Source: Rhodamnia argentea (lineage: Eukaryota > Streptophyta > Magnoliopsida > Myrtales > Myrtaceae). Taken from it: 64,000 nt of DNA. The notes under the pieces are model-generated. The model was not told where the DNA came from and did not search any database. It saw only the letters and a program-made list of their open reading frames with translations. The stretch lies in the NCBI RefSeq assembly GCF_020921035.1, contig NC_063156.1:22740283-22804282 (forward strand), read 5' to 3'. The stretch's first letter is position 1; each line of letters opens with the position of its first letter. Positions 33,610 through 46,700 of the stretch are shown here, in pieces. The translations under genes were made by a program, and so were the position numbers.

Positions 33610-36279
33610 TCATTTGCGCGGGGCTGGACGAGTAGCGCCAAAATAGTTTGTCACCAATCCCATAATGGCAAACCTGACAAGGTACGGAGAGATGTAAATG
33701 CAACTATCTAATTAACAGAACACAAGACCCAACATGATGTGATGAATCAATTGGAATGAGATTATCCACTACAGGAGGAACAAAAGCACCTAATTTTCAG
33801 TTAGCTGTATCTAACGAAAAATAAAAGGGTCATACTGTACAAGAATGCACCCACAATGTCACAATTTGCAGAATCATTCTGAAAGAACCAGGCATAAAAG
33901 CAGAACCAAAATAACTAAAGCCCTTCAACCATCTTGGGCCTCGGACGAGTTCTGAATGCCTCACTCTTACCAATTAACTGCCTCAAACAGAAGAACAGTA
34001 ACATGACATGTGGGTAGTTACTGCTCCTAATGTTCCAAATTTTGATGTTTCAACATTAGGCATTTCTCCAAGAATTGTGCATTTGCAGCTCTTGCTCTGT
34101 GACTTAACAATTAAAATCAGCAACCCATGTAACCACCTTCCAAATCACACCATCACGATGTGACTACCTTAATACATGGTTTCCGTCCTTTTTTTGTGCC
34201 AAAATTGAAGACAATGTGAAACCCTCAGTTCACAGATAATATTACTAATTTCATCGGCTCTAATGGTTATCATAAGTATTTCTTAATTCTTTTTTCAAAA
34301 AAAGAAAACTTGAGTCAGCCAATCTTGTTTCTTGAGTTATACCAAGGGGAAAAAATTAAAGTGAGACCTTGCCAAAAAAAAAAAAAAAAATTAAAGTGAG
34401 CTCTAAAGTCAACAATGTTGGTCCAATTTCGGCATCATTACCCACAGCTAGCGCATTCACTATATTTAGAAGCACCAACTTTCACACTACAGTCAGACCT
34501 ACAATAAATAAGTCATCATGTCAAGAGCTCAACACCTTTGTCTTCCCAGAATATCCGTATTCCTTCATCAAGAACTCATTCCTAATCTGGCAAAGAGAGT
34601 GAAGCCAAAATACTAACCACATTAGCTGCCAACACCATAAAACCCCCACAATCCCTCTGTTGAACTAGAAATCGGGATCAAGAAGTCTAATAGGAGGCAG
34701 ACTACCAGATTGGTGAGGAGAAAAATCTCCTCAGCCGCTACTAACATCTGTTTGGTAGCAGATTTTAATAGTGACTCATGCTTCCCTCCTATCAAACAAG
34801 CCACCATGCTATCCTACACAAAAAGGACATCTTACTAAATCAGGTTTTATATTTTGGCCGACATCTTAATGCAACAGGCCAATATATGCTAGAACTAGCA
34901 ACTAAAACAACTAAAATACCCAAGAAACACCATCCCGCTTCAGAAATAGATGATCAAATGAAAATCCATCCCATCAATAATTTCTTTTTATAATTGAGAA
35001 AAGTAAGGCAAAGGGTATCAACAGCATCGCTCCAGTCTTTAAAGGAACAATTTTCTTAGTATAACTTTTTCAACTATATTTGTCCAATCTATTCATCAAA
35101 GTGAAGAGCCATCATACCATACTACATTTGTGAAAAGAATAATGCATAGAACCCAACTAAACACATCACCACCAACGATTTTTCCATTTAAGTTCAGTAT
35201 GTATAAATGCCACAAGTCACCTTCTAACATGCAATATTCCTTGCTGGTCAAGGAGTGAACTGAGGAGCAAATTTACGCAAGTTTATCTGCTAAAATGAAA
35301 TATGAGCTGATGCTGCAGCTTTCGTGGTCTAAAGTGGACTTGTGTAATATGTATATGTCTAGAACATTAAAAATAAAAAAAGGAGTTCACATCAACAAAA
35401 GCACATGACACTCACATCATGGCCATGGAAATCTGTTTGAGATCATTCTCCATGTTCCTCATGTTTGCTAGTGACTGGGCACAAAATATGATGGCGAGCC
35501 ATGAGCTAAGCTTGTACTGCAAAAAAAAAAAAAAAAAAAAGAAAGACCAACCAAAGAAAAATAATTAAGTAATTGAACAATCACATTTATCGAGCAAAAT
35601 GTATATGAAACGAAAACCGAAGGGACTGTTGCCCCCATTGTAAAATGATGTAGGACAACGAGTCCCACAACAAAAACAAATCGCTAGGCTTCACGCCGAA
35701 AGCTCCCCAAGCATCACATTAGGGTTTCTTAAGCATCACACCTAAGAGAAGAATTGCGTCACACAATGCCAAAGCATACACTCGCAAGATTTAAATAATC
35801 ATCAGCTCCATTGTAAAGAAAGAACTGTAAGGATATTTATAGACTCTTTAAAGCTCTAATCCTAGCTGAAGTAGGAAACCTCTAAACAATAAGCATGAAA
35901 CCACTAAAAAAGGATACATCATATCGTAATTGGAATAGAAAAATGAAACTATATAGAACTCTAATAGTATTCAAATCCTAGTAGATAAATTTACTAAAGA
36001 AGAATCTTGATCCTTTCAGCACTCTTGTTTGGGTTGCAAAGACCATCTTCCCCAAAACCATGTGGAAACATCAAAATTTGGAAAAATATCATATTGCATG
36101 GATTTGATAGCTGCATCGATAAGTACCCGAAACATGACACCAGCAACGCCAAAGACAACAGCAATGAATCCTGAATAATCAACTGGCAGATCTTGGGGAG
36201 AAACCATCGGCGGTTTAAATGGTTTGGCTGCAGAGGGCTGCCTTGGATCATTCATGTTGCTATTACTGCTGTGCGACAT
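33610..36279 (-). CDS. Asterix: Asterix family protein (PAT complex, WDR83OS homologue)
   Basis: Small ER membrane protein of the Asterix/UPF0139 family. In animals it pairs with CCDC47 in the PAT complex, which shields polar helices of multi-spanning proteins during insertion; the plant role is inferred from this. Coding exons are 36,279-36,127, 35,516-35,416 and 33,673-33,610, with GT-AG junctions (CGG|GTACTT, GCAG|TAC, ATGAT|GTGAGT, TCAG|GTTTGC). Total 105 aa, the usual family length. Exon 1 encodes the conserved N-terminus NMNDPRQPSAAKPFKPPMV and DYSGFIAVVFGVAGVMFR. Exon 2 encodes YKLSSWLAIIFCAQSLANMR and the NDLKQISMAM motif. Exon 3 ends MGLVTNYFGATRPAPRK. Three hydrophobic segments lie at about 36-50, 55-67 and 82-95. 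The start at 36,279 is the first ATG after the 5'UTR acceptor. Decayed copies lie at 4,745-5,190 and 8,890-9,780. Confidence 0.93.
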
Positions 36280-37240
36280 CTCCAACACTCAGATTGCTGT
36301 CCCTGCAATTGCAAAAGAAGATGGTGGTTCATTTCTTCATTCTCAAGCGCAATCATACTCAGTCGCCAATTTGTTAAATATTTTGTACAAATTTACCAAA
36401 GAAAAATTTCAAAACTTTCTCGACACAAGTGAACATATATGCCAGACTGCCAACACACCACTAATAACAATCAATATAGGTGGAGGGCGGGATAAACAGG
36501 ACGAGGGGGCCTCCCCGAGGAAAGATATACACGAGAACTGTGCAACGCAAATTTGAGAGGGCATCCAGTGGCAAGGGACGCAGTGGCTACCATCAGCACC
36601 CTCGCTTGTACAGCAATGGCAATTTAATCCCAATCAAATTGGGGTATGACCAGTCATTTGCACAAAACAAGCCTATCTGCAGGAACAGGAATAAGAAGGA
36701 TCTGCGTTGCGTCTTCGTCTTCTCTTGTTCCGCAATTCCCGATCTCCATCAACAACGTGATCTCAATCTCGAACAGTTTGCAAGCCAAGATACAAGAAAT
36801 AAGCGATGAGCGGGTAAGAATGTGCCAAAAGGCCACACAAGCGTTGCGGGAAAACAGGCCGAACAACGTTAACCCAAGAACAAACGAGCAGGGTTCCAAA
36901 AACCAACAAGAAGCGATCGAGGAGGAGGAGGAAAGCAGAAACCAAATTCAACAACGGAGACAGGGTGCAGTACGTAGAATCTCCGACCGGACCCAAATCT
37001 CGATCTTTAGCAGGGATCGCTAGAATTGGCCAATTTCGACGGAGGGATCAATTAACGGTAGGATTCAACGTCAACGTGGATGAAAAACGAATCCACCTCA
37101 AAGAACGAAGACGCACAAATCATCGTAGAAAAAGACTCACCAAGCTACGCGACCGAGGGATCGAGAGAGAGAGAGAGAGAGTGTGGGAGGAAAGCCTTCG
37201 GAGGTCGAGCTTGAGCTTGAGCGAGGGAGGACAGAGATAA
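36280..37240 (-). other. Asterix 5'UTR with intron
   Basis: An acceptor AATTGCAG ends at 36,303 and the following 5'UTR piece (36,302-36,280) leads to the start codon. A good donor, CTTG|GTGAGTC, lies at 37,141/37,140. This implies a non-coding first exon of roughly 37,141-37,230 with a CT-rich leader (a (GA)n run on the plus strand at about 37,161-37,180) and an intron of about 838 nt. The exact transcription start is not visible. Confidence 0.6.
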
Positions 37241-40200
37241 GACCGGTGAAGCCGACCCGAATCGCCTGTCCGGATCCGATCCGATGGTCCCAATTAGATT
37301 TGAGAGAACAGATGGGGATCGAAATGGGCAAAATTACTTTGTTGGGCTTTCCACTCGTGCTACTCGTGGGCTGAAGGACCGAACTCTACTTTTGATTTAT
37401 GATTGGGCTGGGCATAGGAGTTGTACTCCTTCCCAACCTCTTACAAGTTTCGCAAAAAATTAACGATTTAAAAAAATAATTTAAAAATAATTTTTTATTA
37501 AAAAATTAATAAAAAATATATATTTTTATCGTTGACGAAAATATTTCGATTTATATTATTATCGAAACATTTTTAACCGGCTAATTATAACGAGCGTTAC
37601 AAACAATTATTCTAAAGAGAATATTTTCTATTGATTTCGAGCGAAACAAATGAAGCTTTAGTTAAGTCACTCGTGGAGCTCTGGTGGTGTATAATAGTTT
37701 TGTCAGTTGGGAGAGCCCGCCCTTTCTTCTTCAGTAAAATCGATCTCTTTGGCTCAGCTTGATTGATAGGGTGGTGAGCCTTTGACTTTGTGACTACTCT
37801 TGTTAGGCATTCCAATGAGGACACAAGATTCATAAAACCTTCAGAGTCCATGCACCGCACCGTTCAACTTCTCCGGCAATGAAAAAAAATAAAAGTTGAA
37901 ACCCTGTATTTCTTTTTTCTTTTTTAAAAAGAACATCCATTGTCAAATTAAGATTATTTTATACTTGCACGCCTTTTATTTTATGCGATGTAATCTAGAT
38001 TAAAGATAAATCAAGGGCGACAGTACCCATTCAAATAGGAAAAATTGTCCAAAAAATCATAAACATATTATACTTTTAGCCACTAAGTCCTAAATATTTT
38101 CGCATTTTGCTAATTGAGTCCATCAAGCCATTTTTAGTCAAAAATCGCTGACGTAAACATCAGTCATCTTGCCGGCACCGACGTGGGCGTCACACTGATG
38201 TGAATAATTTTCAATAATGTTCTAATTTTCAAAAAATTTAATAATATTTTAATGTCTTTTTTCCTGTTTAAGCGGACGCAGAGTTGGACGTACATGTGTA
38301 AGTCCAATAAAAGGGAACGGGGTCCCAGCACATCAACACTAGTATTTCAACCATTATGGACCTTATAGATTTGGTTGGGAAATTATTTTACCATTAAAGT
38401 ATTTCTTTTTCTTTTGCAAAGCTATTTATTGCAATTGAAGATAGAAAATGGCCCGGGCAAATAGAAAGAGAAACCCGCCAGCGTGTCATATTAGCCGAGC
38501 TTGTAGTATCGAGGCCATCTGACGAACATCGACAATGCCTTCTTATGACCTGCCTTTACAACATTATCATATTGTATCCAAAAAATAAAAACAACATTCT
38601 AAAGACTACCTATGTTGAAAAGAATTGCGCGCCGGTGCAGCACCGGGACTACACACTGTACGTCTATTGTTCAACAAAAAGGGAACTTGACCAACGCGAA
38701 ATTGTTCAGAAGCAGTAAGGTAGAAGTCCACGAGTAGACAGGAAATACAAAACTAGCACACGCATCCACGCTAAAGTCTATCTAGTAGAACAAAACTTCG
38801 TTCGACTGATTTGTTGAAAGGATGCTCGCATCTGATAGCAACCACCAAAACTTCAAAACACCCACCAACAATCAACCAATTTTACTGAGAACCATCAATA
38901 AAGAGTATAACATCCAGATAGCAAATGAGAGAATTATTCAAAACCAATTGAGATCAGAGAGAAACTAAATGACTTCAATCATAAAAGAAAACGAAGATCC
39001 GATGTTCGACCAGTCAGTGATGAAGAAGGTACGCAACTAGTGACATTATCAGTTAATACCGTGCTACCAAAGTGGCCTGGGGCAAAACAGTGACAAAGAA
39101 GTCCCAGAAAGCCCCATTTGTTTAAAGAACTAAGAGAACCTTAGTCAAAGCCATCTTCTTGCTTCCATAGAGTATGTGCATCAACTTCAGATAGATAGTG
39201 CAAGTGGAAAATGCATGGTCACCGCATAATGTCAAGGATTCACACTTGTTGGTAAGAGTAACGGTGAAGTGAACTCCAAAACAAACAGCATCAATGGGAA
39301 AGAACTCCAAAACAAACAGCATCAATGGGAAAGGATGACATACCCCTCATATGATGACGGTATCTCAAGCAAGTTAATCGAAAAGCACAAGGAAGATGCA
39401 CGAATTGTGCTTTGCACACAGGATGAAGTTAAATCCACAATACTATAAAAACAATCTCAAAAGGATGGAGACTAGTAAAGTTCTCAATGTAACAACAAGA
39501 ACAAAGCTATTCAGTTTAAGCTGGACCCTACAAGCCTTATTGCATGCTCAAAGCAGGATAAACAGTGCAAGTCCTGCAATGCCTAATTTCATTCTTGTTG
39601 ATAAACTTTCCAGCTAAATCAAGTTTCTTTATCTTATTCTTCCACAATATCCCAAATTCCTGCTCTCCAAACCTGAGCCAAGTCTTTTACATACTGCCAA
39701 TGGTTTAATCAAGATCCCTGGATTCACCCCTACAGTAGAATCTCAGCCGATAGCAACCAGTAAAAAAATCACATTGAAAAATGAAAGCAAAGTACCTAGG
39801 TGATTCCAGCATCCTGATGGAAGTCATCTAATTCACAACAAAAACAGATTAGGGACAAAAGGAAGTAGTGAAACCGAATGTTGGCTCTTTTTTTCATTTT
39901 TATTTCAACTCAAGCCTTTTTTTTTTTTTTTTGGCTTGAACAACTCAAGCTAATTCACAAGCAAACGAGCCTGGCCGAATAGTTGGAACATCCAACACTT
40001 ACAAGAAGTGAAAATCTGCTGGTGCTCCTTTCAGTAAAGAAGACACTTTTATTTCAACTCAAGCTGATTCACAAGCAAACGAGCCTGGCCAAATAGCTGG
40101 AACATCCAACACTCACAAGAAGTGAAAATCTGCTGATGCTTCTTTCAGTAAAGATGACACTTGGAAAACCTTGCTGATCTTCTTCCCCTTCTATGGAGAC

Positions 40201-40740
40201 AGAAGCACAATGTTTTTTCAGAAACAAATGGAATTCAAATAATGAATAACAATTAATCAGAACTTTGGCATAAATAGAAACTCGTGTATATTGATTTTTT
40301 CAGTTCACCGACCAATTGGCAACCTCAGAGAGAATCCTCTTACCTGCTATCTCAAGTTGGATCTTCAATTCATGAAATTGGAATACTATTCCAATAAATG
40401 AGAAAATTACAGGGAACTTGAACTATGCGTAAGCAATTTTCAACCTGAACGGCACTTCTGTCCTCACCATTTACAGAAATAATGATCGGGTATCCCAGCT
40501 CCTTTCTAGGATTTGACTGCAGTATTCCACTATTAGCTTATATTTCTTAGGGAAGACATCAATGGCCTATACAAAATTATCTAAAAGGCCTCCTGTTAAC
40601 TTTTTGAATCTGATCCGCAGACTTCCTTAAAATTGATCTCGTGGTTCTATCCAGTCAACGCACTGCCTTATGGAATCTGCAAGAAAGCAAAGGAGATGGC
40701 AAATTGACCAAGAAAGTGGGAACACTCCACTGGTAGTCGA
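37241..40740. other. Spacer between Asterix and G1
   Basis: No gene seen. Positions 37,460-37,670 hold a degraded MITE (CGAGCGAAACAAATGAAGC end). Positions 38,045-38,230 are a single foldback arm (AATCGCTGACGTAAACATCA). Positions 39,271-39,332 are a perfect 31-bp tandem duplication (AACTCCAAAACAAACAGCAT). Positions 39,896-40,160 are a second tandem duplication of about 114 bp. The part nearest G1 (about 40,600-40,740) aligns with the 3' flank of G2 at 55,570-55,690 and is probably 3'UTR. Confidence 0.55.
39896..40160. repeat. 114-bp tandem duplication
   Basis: The unit starting TTTTATTTCAACTCAAG and ending CAGTAAAGAWGACAC is present at 39,896-40,046 and 40,047-40,160. The left unit is interrupted by a poly-T/GGCTTGAA insertion near 39,917-39,945. 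The core ACAAGCAAACGAGCCTGGCC is identical in both. Confidence 0.7.
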
Positions 40741-43700
40741 TCAAAGTGGAAGGCATTGCACTCTGTCAGGGAGGTTTCTAGGGATCGGAAGCGCAGTGAC
40801 ATATCTCTGAGGGCAGACTTTCAGAGCACTAGAAGCATCAGAAGATGATGTCCCAGTCCCATCAACCTGTCCCCTGCCATGGAACTTGGCAAAACGATTT
40901 ATTACAGAGAATTTCTCCAGATCTTGGCATTCCACTCGCAGGTCAACAATCGAAGATCTCTTGTCCAGTCTGTGAAAAAGAGAGGAACACGGAACAATAC
41001 CGTGAGAGAGCAGTTGATAAGAGCACAGATTATGAAAATAATATCAGCTAACAACAATTCCAATGATATAATACAGACAACAGTCCTTAAACATATACAA
41101 AGTGGGATAAATCGGGCCAATGGTCACTAAACTTAGAAGGATGTTGCTAGTATATGACCCGCCAGAAAATTTAATCAGTGAATCAATTGCCTAAACAAAT
41201 TAAAAAATCAGAGCATGGGGTAATTGATTTTTTGTATCAGTAAGAAGAATTAGCCGACAATTAGCACCTATCAGATAACTATATATTTTTTGTTGATGAT
41301 GATAGTATTTTCCGTTCATTCGTTTTTGTAAATGATACAAACGATCATTTTAAGAAAATATGTCCCAAATCGTAGATTTCCATTTTCCTACGTACAAGAA
41401 TTTAAAAAAAAAAAAAAAGTAAATATAAGTGAGTGGCGATATGACAATATCATCCACAAAACTCCATCCTGACACTTCCCTTTTGGGGAGGGAATTACTT
41501 ATTGTTCAGCCACTCAGTACACATTTTCATCTATACAAAAAGTAGATTCTGAATGCCCAAATAATCCATTACCTCTAAATTCTTGAATACAGTCTGCACA
41601 TAGCACCCTTAACATAGATTAGCCCCTCAAGAACATTCTTGGCTATTTACATTTGATTCTTATTATTCTAAGTTGATAACTTAAAGAACAATCGAAGAAA
41701 TGGTCCTATGCTCATGGAACTTTTATAGGTAAACATCCGTGATCAGTGGGAGGAAGGTACCTTGATAATTCGTTCTCCAGGCTCCTTGTTCTACCAACCA
41801 ACTCTTCCACAGCCTTTGCAAAACGCTCATCACCAGGATGCTCTGCTTCTTTGGTAATTTTGAACAGGCTAGTATTTTACAAAGCAGAAAGTTGACTACA
41901 TTAGCAAGTACATAACCAGGAAACAAGCAAACACATTACACTTCAGTAAAATCGGACAGCCATAAACTGAAGTCGCAATTTCCAACTACTTTAAATGCAA
42001 ACTTACGAATTTTCACTTATAGGGGACACAACAGGAACACTGCTTGAGCAGGAGATTATGCCGCATGCATCCCCCAATGTTAATCTACTCGTGAAATAGG
42101 CAACGTTCTCATACTGTGAAGCAGCATCTGCAGTGAGAAACACTGCCGGGGGAGGCCGAAAAGTCAGTTGCATCAGTTGTGTAGTCAGGGATAGCCTTCT
42201 CTTAGGTCTACGCATTGGCAGTCCATCTTCATTCATGTCACCCTCACTGTCAACCTAGAGGAAAGGAAAGCAGAACAAGATATATAAGATTGATGAAATG
42301 CACAAAACGACTACAAGCAGAGATGTCGTTGAGGCTAATTATCTATGTCGGCACCTTCTCGACCAGCATATTAGCAGCCATGGCCCATTCTGCTTCTGCC
42401 ACTCTGCAAACAGACCTCAACAGGTTACAGAAAAATCGCGACAAATAACATTTCAGAAACTAAATATATAACAACAGATAAATGCTGCATACTAATAGGC
42501 ATGCATCATAATTGAGAAAACACCCCTCCATCTGATTTAAATTTTTCCCTCTCCGTTTTTCTCTTCCCAATTGTCCTGAAAGAGGGGATACTGAATGTCA
42601 AAAGAACAAGTGAGATAGGAAGGAGACGGCATCGAACCTAACATCTTGAATACTTCTGGCTCCCTCCGCTACTTCCTTGTGCCAAGACAGAATTCCACAC
42701 ATGGTATGTTTACGTTTTTTCCGTTTCATAAGCATTTTTGAAGCCATGTCTTCTGGAGGCAGTGAATGATGTTCACTGGTTGTTGAAGAGGGAGCCATAC
42801 TATTGCAGACACCACCAAGTGGACTCGCACCAAAGGCAGCCATCCTCCTTGCATCATACGTTTGCAAGACCTGACCATTTTTCAAAGTCGCGTATTGCTC
42901 AAACCACGATGGTGCCATTTGAGGACTAATATTAGGATGATCGCCTCTAATGGCAGCTAAGTTACTGCTAGTAGAGGAACTCTGCATCTCATTTCTCTGA
43001 AATGTGGCAATATCAGGGGAAGCCTCGGCAATGCCCCGATTGTCCCCTGGCTTTACTGAAAAGCTTAACATCGCAGTATCCCCACTGAGAACTGGGGTGT
43101 GACCAGCTGAATTTTCTACCACCGGAGGACCATATCCATGAGAAACATGCTTCTCTCCCTTCAGACTGACTGGCTGAGAATCCAGACTATTCTCTGGACC
43201 CTTTAATCTTTTTGCGCTCCGCTCATCATGATCAAAATCAGCCTCTGCGCTTTTTGTAGCCTGCACCTGATGCAATAAGGAGTACTTTCTGTTTACAAAA
43301 TCATTAGGCTTCAAATAACGGCCAAATGCTTCAATCTCTCCTTGAGATGAAGCAGGTTTGGGAAGAGATGCATCAGAAACATGCTTTGTTAAAGCTTCGT
43401 TCACCTGCAATGAACTCTGAACACGATCAGGAATCTCAGATGAACATTCTCTCCCAGCCTGCTCCTCTGGAACTAGGCCTTCCAACTTTCCAGAAGACGT
43501 GCCAGAGTAGCTCGACTCTACCTTACTGTTTGATTTAAGATGGGACTCCAACAAACGTAGATTATCATTTCCAGGTACAGAGCTTAGTAACTGTTGCTGA
43601 TTTGAGCTGCCATTCCAGAGGTTGGGCAACACTTTTGAAGATGGAACCTGTTGAGGGAAGCCAAAATTAACAGAAGACTGAGATGATGACACTGCCTCGA

Positions 43701-46700
43701 ATGGATTGAACTGCTGAGACAATCCACTGTGGGCTTGTCTTGCAGTATAAAGTCGGCCTCCCTCAGCAGCAAAAGCATTGTTGGTTTTTGAAGCACTCGC
43801 CGACATGTTTGGATCTGAAGGAAGATCAGATTGACTAAGTTGGGCTCCATCCCCAGAGATGTCCGTCCCTCTTGGATGCAAAGGAAACCCATCAGAAGAT
43901 GTACAGATGGAATGACCTGTACCTCCACCAGCACCGGCACGTTGATCTTGAAGATGACTTCTCGGAAAAGGTAATCTCTGATTAATAGGCACACCAAAAT
44001 TTCCCTCAATGTTAGATGGAGAAGCTCTGCTACTGCTCTGTCCTAATGTACTAGGAGCATTACTCCTATATTCTCCTTGAGGTGTTCCCCTGAAAGAAGC
44101 AGACTGGATCAAGGATGTTGAAGCCAGTGATGAAAGACCCATTTCTCGAGGATATGGAAAAGCGCCTTGTGGAGTGAGAGCTGGTGACGAGCTCTGAGAA
44201 TCTAAAGGACGATCAGAATTTTTCAGCCATTGAGAAGGAGGGGCCAGCTGAAGACCGAAACCTTGAGAAGATGGTGATTGGTTTTGCTGAAGGTGACTGA
44301 TTGATCCATCAGAAGTTTCTGATTCATTTGCTTCATTCCTGTCAGAAGAGCTGAAACGTGATGCAACGCCATGCTCCCTCGACAGATCCACCTTATGAAG
44401 AAGTTCCAGCATTTTTTGACTACAGAAAGTTCACATTGCAAGTTCACTCACACAAGACAAGTCATCTTTAAAAGAGGCGGGAAACAAAAACTTAAATCAC
44501 AACAAAGTGGCACGCCAATTGATCAACAGCCAAAAACTATTGAAAACCATTCAAGCAAGTCAATGACACAATTATAACAAGCAAGGAAGTAGAAATTATG
44601 GTGATGCTGAACCAATGGGACTACCAAATCATAAGTAGTTTTCGCTACCTTGATTGAGCATTGTTATTTGAAGGAGTACCAACAGATCTTTCAAGAGGGG
44701 GTACTCTATCAGATGTATAGACTGAAGTTCCTTTTAGAACTGCCTCTCCACCTTTCGGGTCAACCTGAACAAGGTGTATAACCAGTTTGAGAATAATAGA
44801 AAATAAATGCTTTTTCTTCTTTTAAAATTTGAAAGGGCTTGAAAAAGGTTGATATAACACTTCTCATCAGAAAGGTGTAGCTTAATCATCACCTTAGCCA
44901 TTCCTGCACTACTCCTATCAGCCCGATCCATGAAGTTTGAATGTCCAACTTGCCCAGGAACTGGACTTCTAATTTCCCCACAGACCTGCTGAACCATAGG
45001 CCTTGAAAGTGCAAAATGATTAGTTCCATAAGCAGATTCTGAGTCTACATCCAGATTACCCATTGGATGATATTGAAATTTATGAATGCCAGCAGGCCTT
45101 TGACTATGAGCACCCCGACCAAATTGGTTTTGCTTGTCCTCACGTGAATTTCGAGACTCACCAGCATCTTTCCAGACATTGTTTCCAAAAGTACCAGTGG
45201 ACCTAAGGGATGTATTCAGACGAAATCCACCGGCTAAGTTATCCTTTTTATCTGAGTTCTCCATATCACGCCTTGTGTTGTTTACCAGAGATTCTGAAAC
45301 CTGAACACTTCTATCCATATTATTACGATTATTTCCCTCAACCTCGCTTCCTTTGCTTTTCACTGTAGAATCAACAGGTCTCCATAAATCAAAACCATAA
45401 CTTTTAGGAAGCTGTTGAGGACTTTCTCCAGTGTCTCTTCTGTTGCTCAAATTAGATATGCCAGCAGTCTCTACAGTAGAATCTTGCCTATGATCTGACT
45501 TTACATGCTCCAATGTCATGGCAGGAACTTTGTCAGGTCTAGAAATAGCAACTTCATGACCAACTTCTTCATGCATGCGTCTGTTAAGATTGTCATCCTG
45601 GAAAGACATTAGTGAGTATTCCCTAGGATGGCTCTTTGTATTAGCATGCTCAACAGGCAATGTGGAGTCAATAACATTCCAGCCATTTGGTCTACTATGT
45701 CGATCCCCATGATTTGATGAAAACATGCCCTGTGGATCAGTCCAAGATCCGGAGATGATTTTCTTTCCTTCAGCATCCGAAGCATTAGAAACATTTCCAC
45801 AAACCTGGCTACCTTCGGAAGAATGCCTTTGCAGATGGCTCCGCTCAAACAACCTGTTTCCATCTGCAAAATCATTAATAACTCTCTGAGAATCAGCTTG
45901 AAAATTCTCAAATTTTTCAGAAGAATCAGTTCGCATATTCTCACTCTGTCCTTGGGAGGCCCCCAGATCGGATTGCCACAATCTAGAAGCACCCGAGGAA
46001 CCGCCACTCTTTGCAACATTATCAGACAACTGCAACGGTCTTGAACTCGGAGAGGTACTGTGCATGATGTTATTACTCCAAGCTGATTGCTGTCTCATAC
46101 CATCATTTGGTGTTAAAGGCTTCGAATTCCTATTTGAGGTCCGAACATTCTGACCACTGAGACTACTCCACTCTTCTTGATCTATTTGATTATCGCTAGA
46201 AGTTTCTGCCAGGGCAGATTGCATAAGTGCACTCCAACTCCCACTTTGCACAGAGGGAAATCCAGAGTGAAACCCTGTATTGTCACCTATGTTGAAGCCT
46301 GCTGCAACTGTGTTGGTTCCTGCACTAAAGGCACCCCAAACACTGTCATCTGCACCAAACAAAATTCTCTCTTCAGTGGGATCCAATGTAGCAACGTCCT
46401 CAGAAGGAACAACTGATGATGAAGATTTCCCTCGTGTTCCTTCAGACAAACGAGCAAACTCTTGCCTCCCGTGGAGCTCCTCCATTGCCGCATTTCCTTG
46501 TGGGGAGTTCGCTTGACGCAGGTTATTTGAGTTAAATCCACTACTTAAACCATGACCCACATCCTCAGACTGTCTAGGAACCATTGTTCCATCCTGGACA
46601 CTACCCTGATCTTGTAATGAAGAATAAAGGCTACCTGAAAATGAATGTACATGAGAAGATATCCGCTGCATCGCAGAGTTATCGACTTCTATTTGAGAGA

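Noticed and set aside
36193..37240. Several plus-strand frames opposite Asterix
   Set aside because: They are antisense to the 5'UTR, its intron and coding exon 1 of Asterix, with no similarity of their own.
43584..44009. Minus-strand 141-codon frame inside G1 exon 4
   Set aside because: It is a shadow frame of the long G1 exon.
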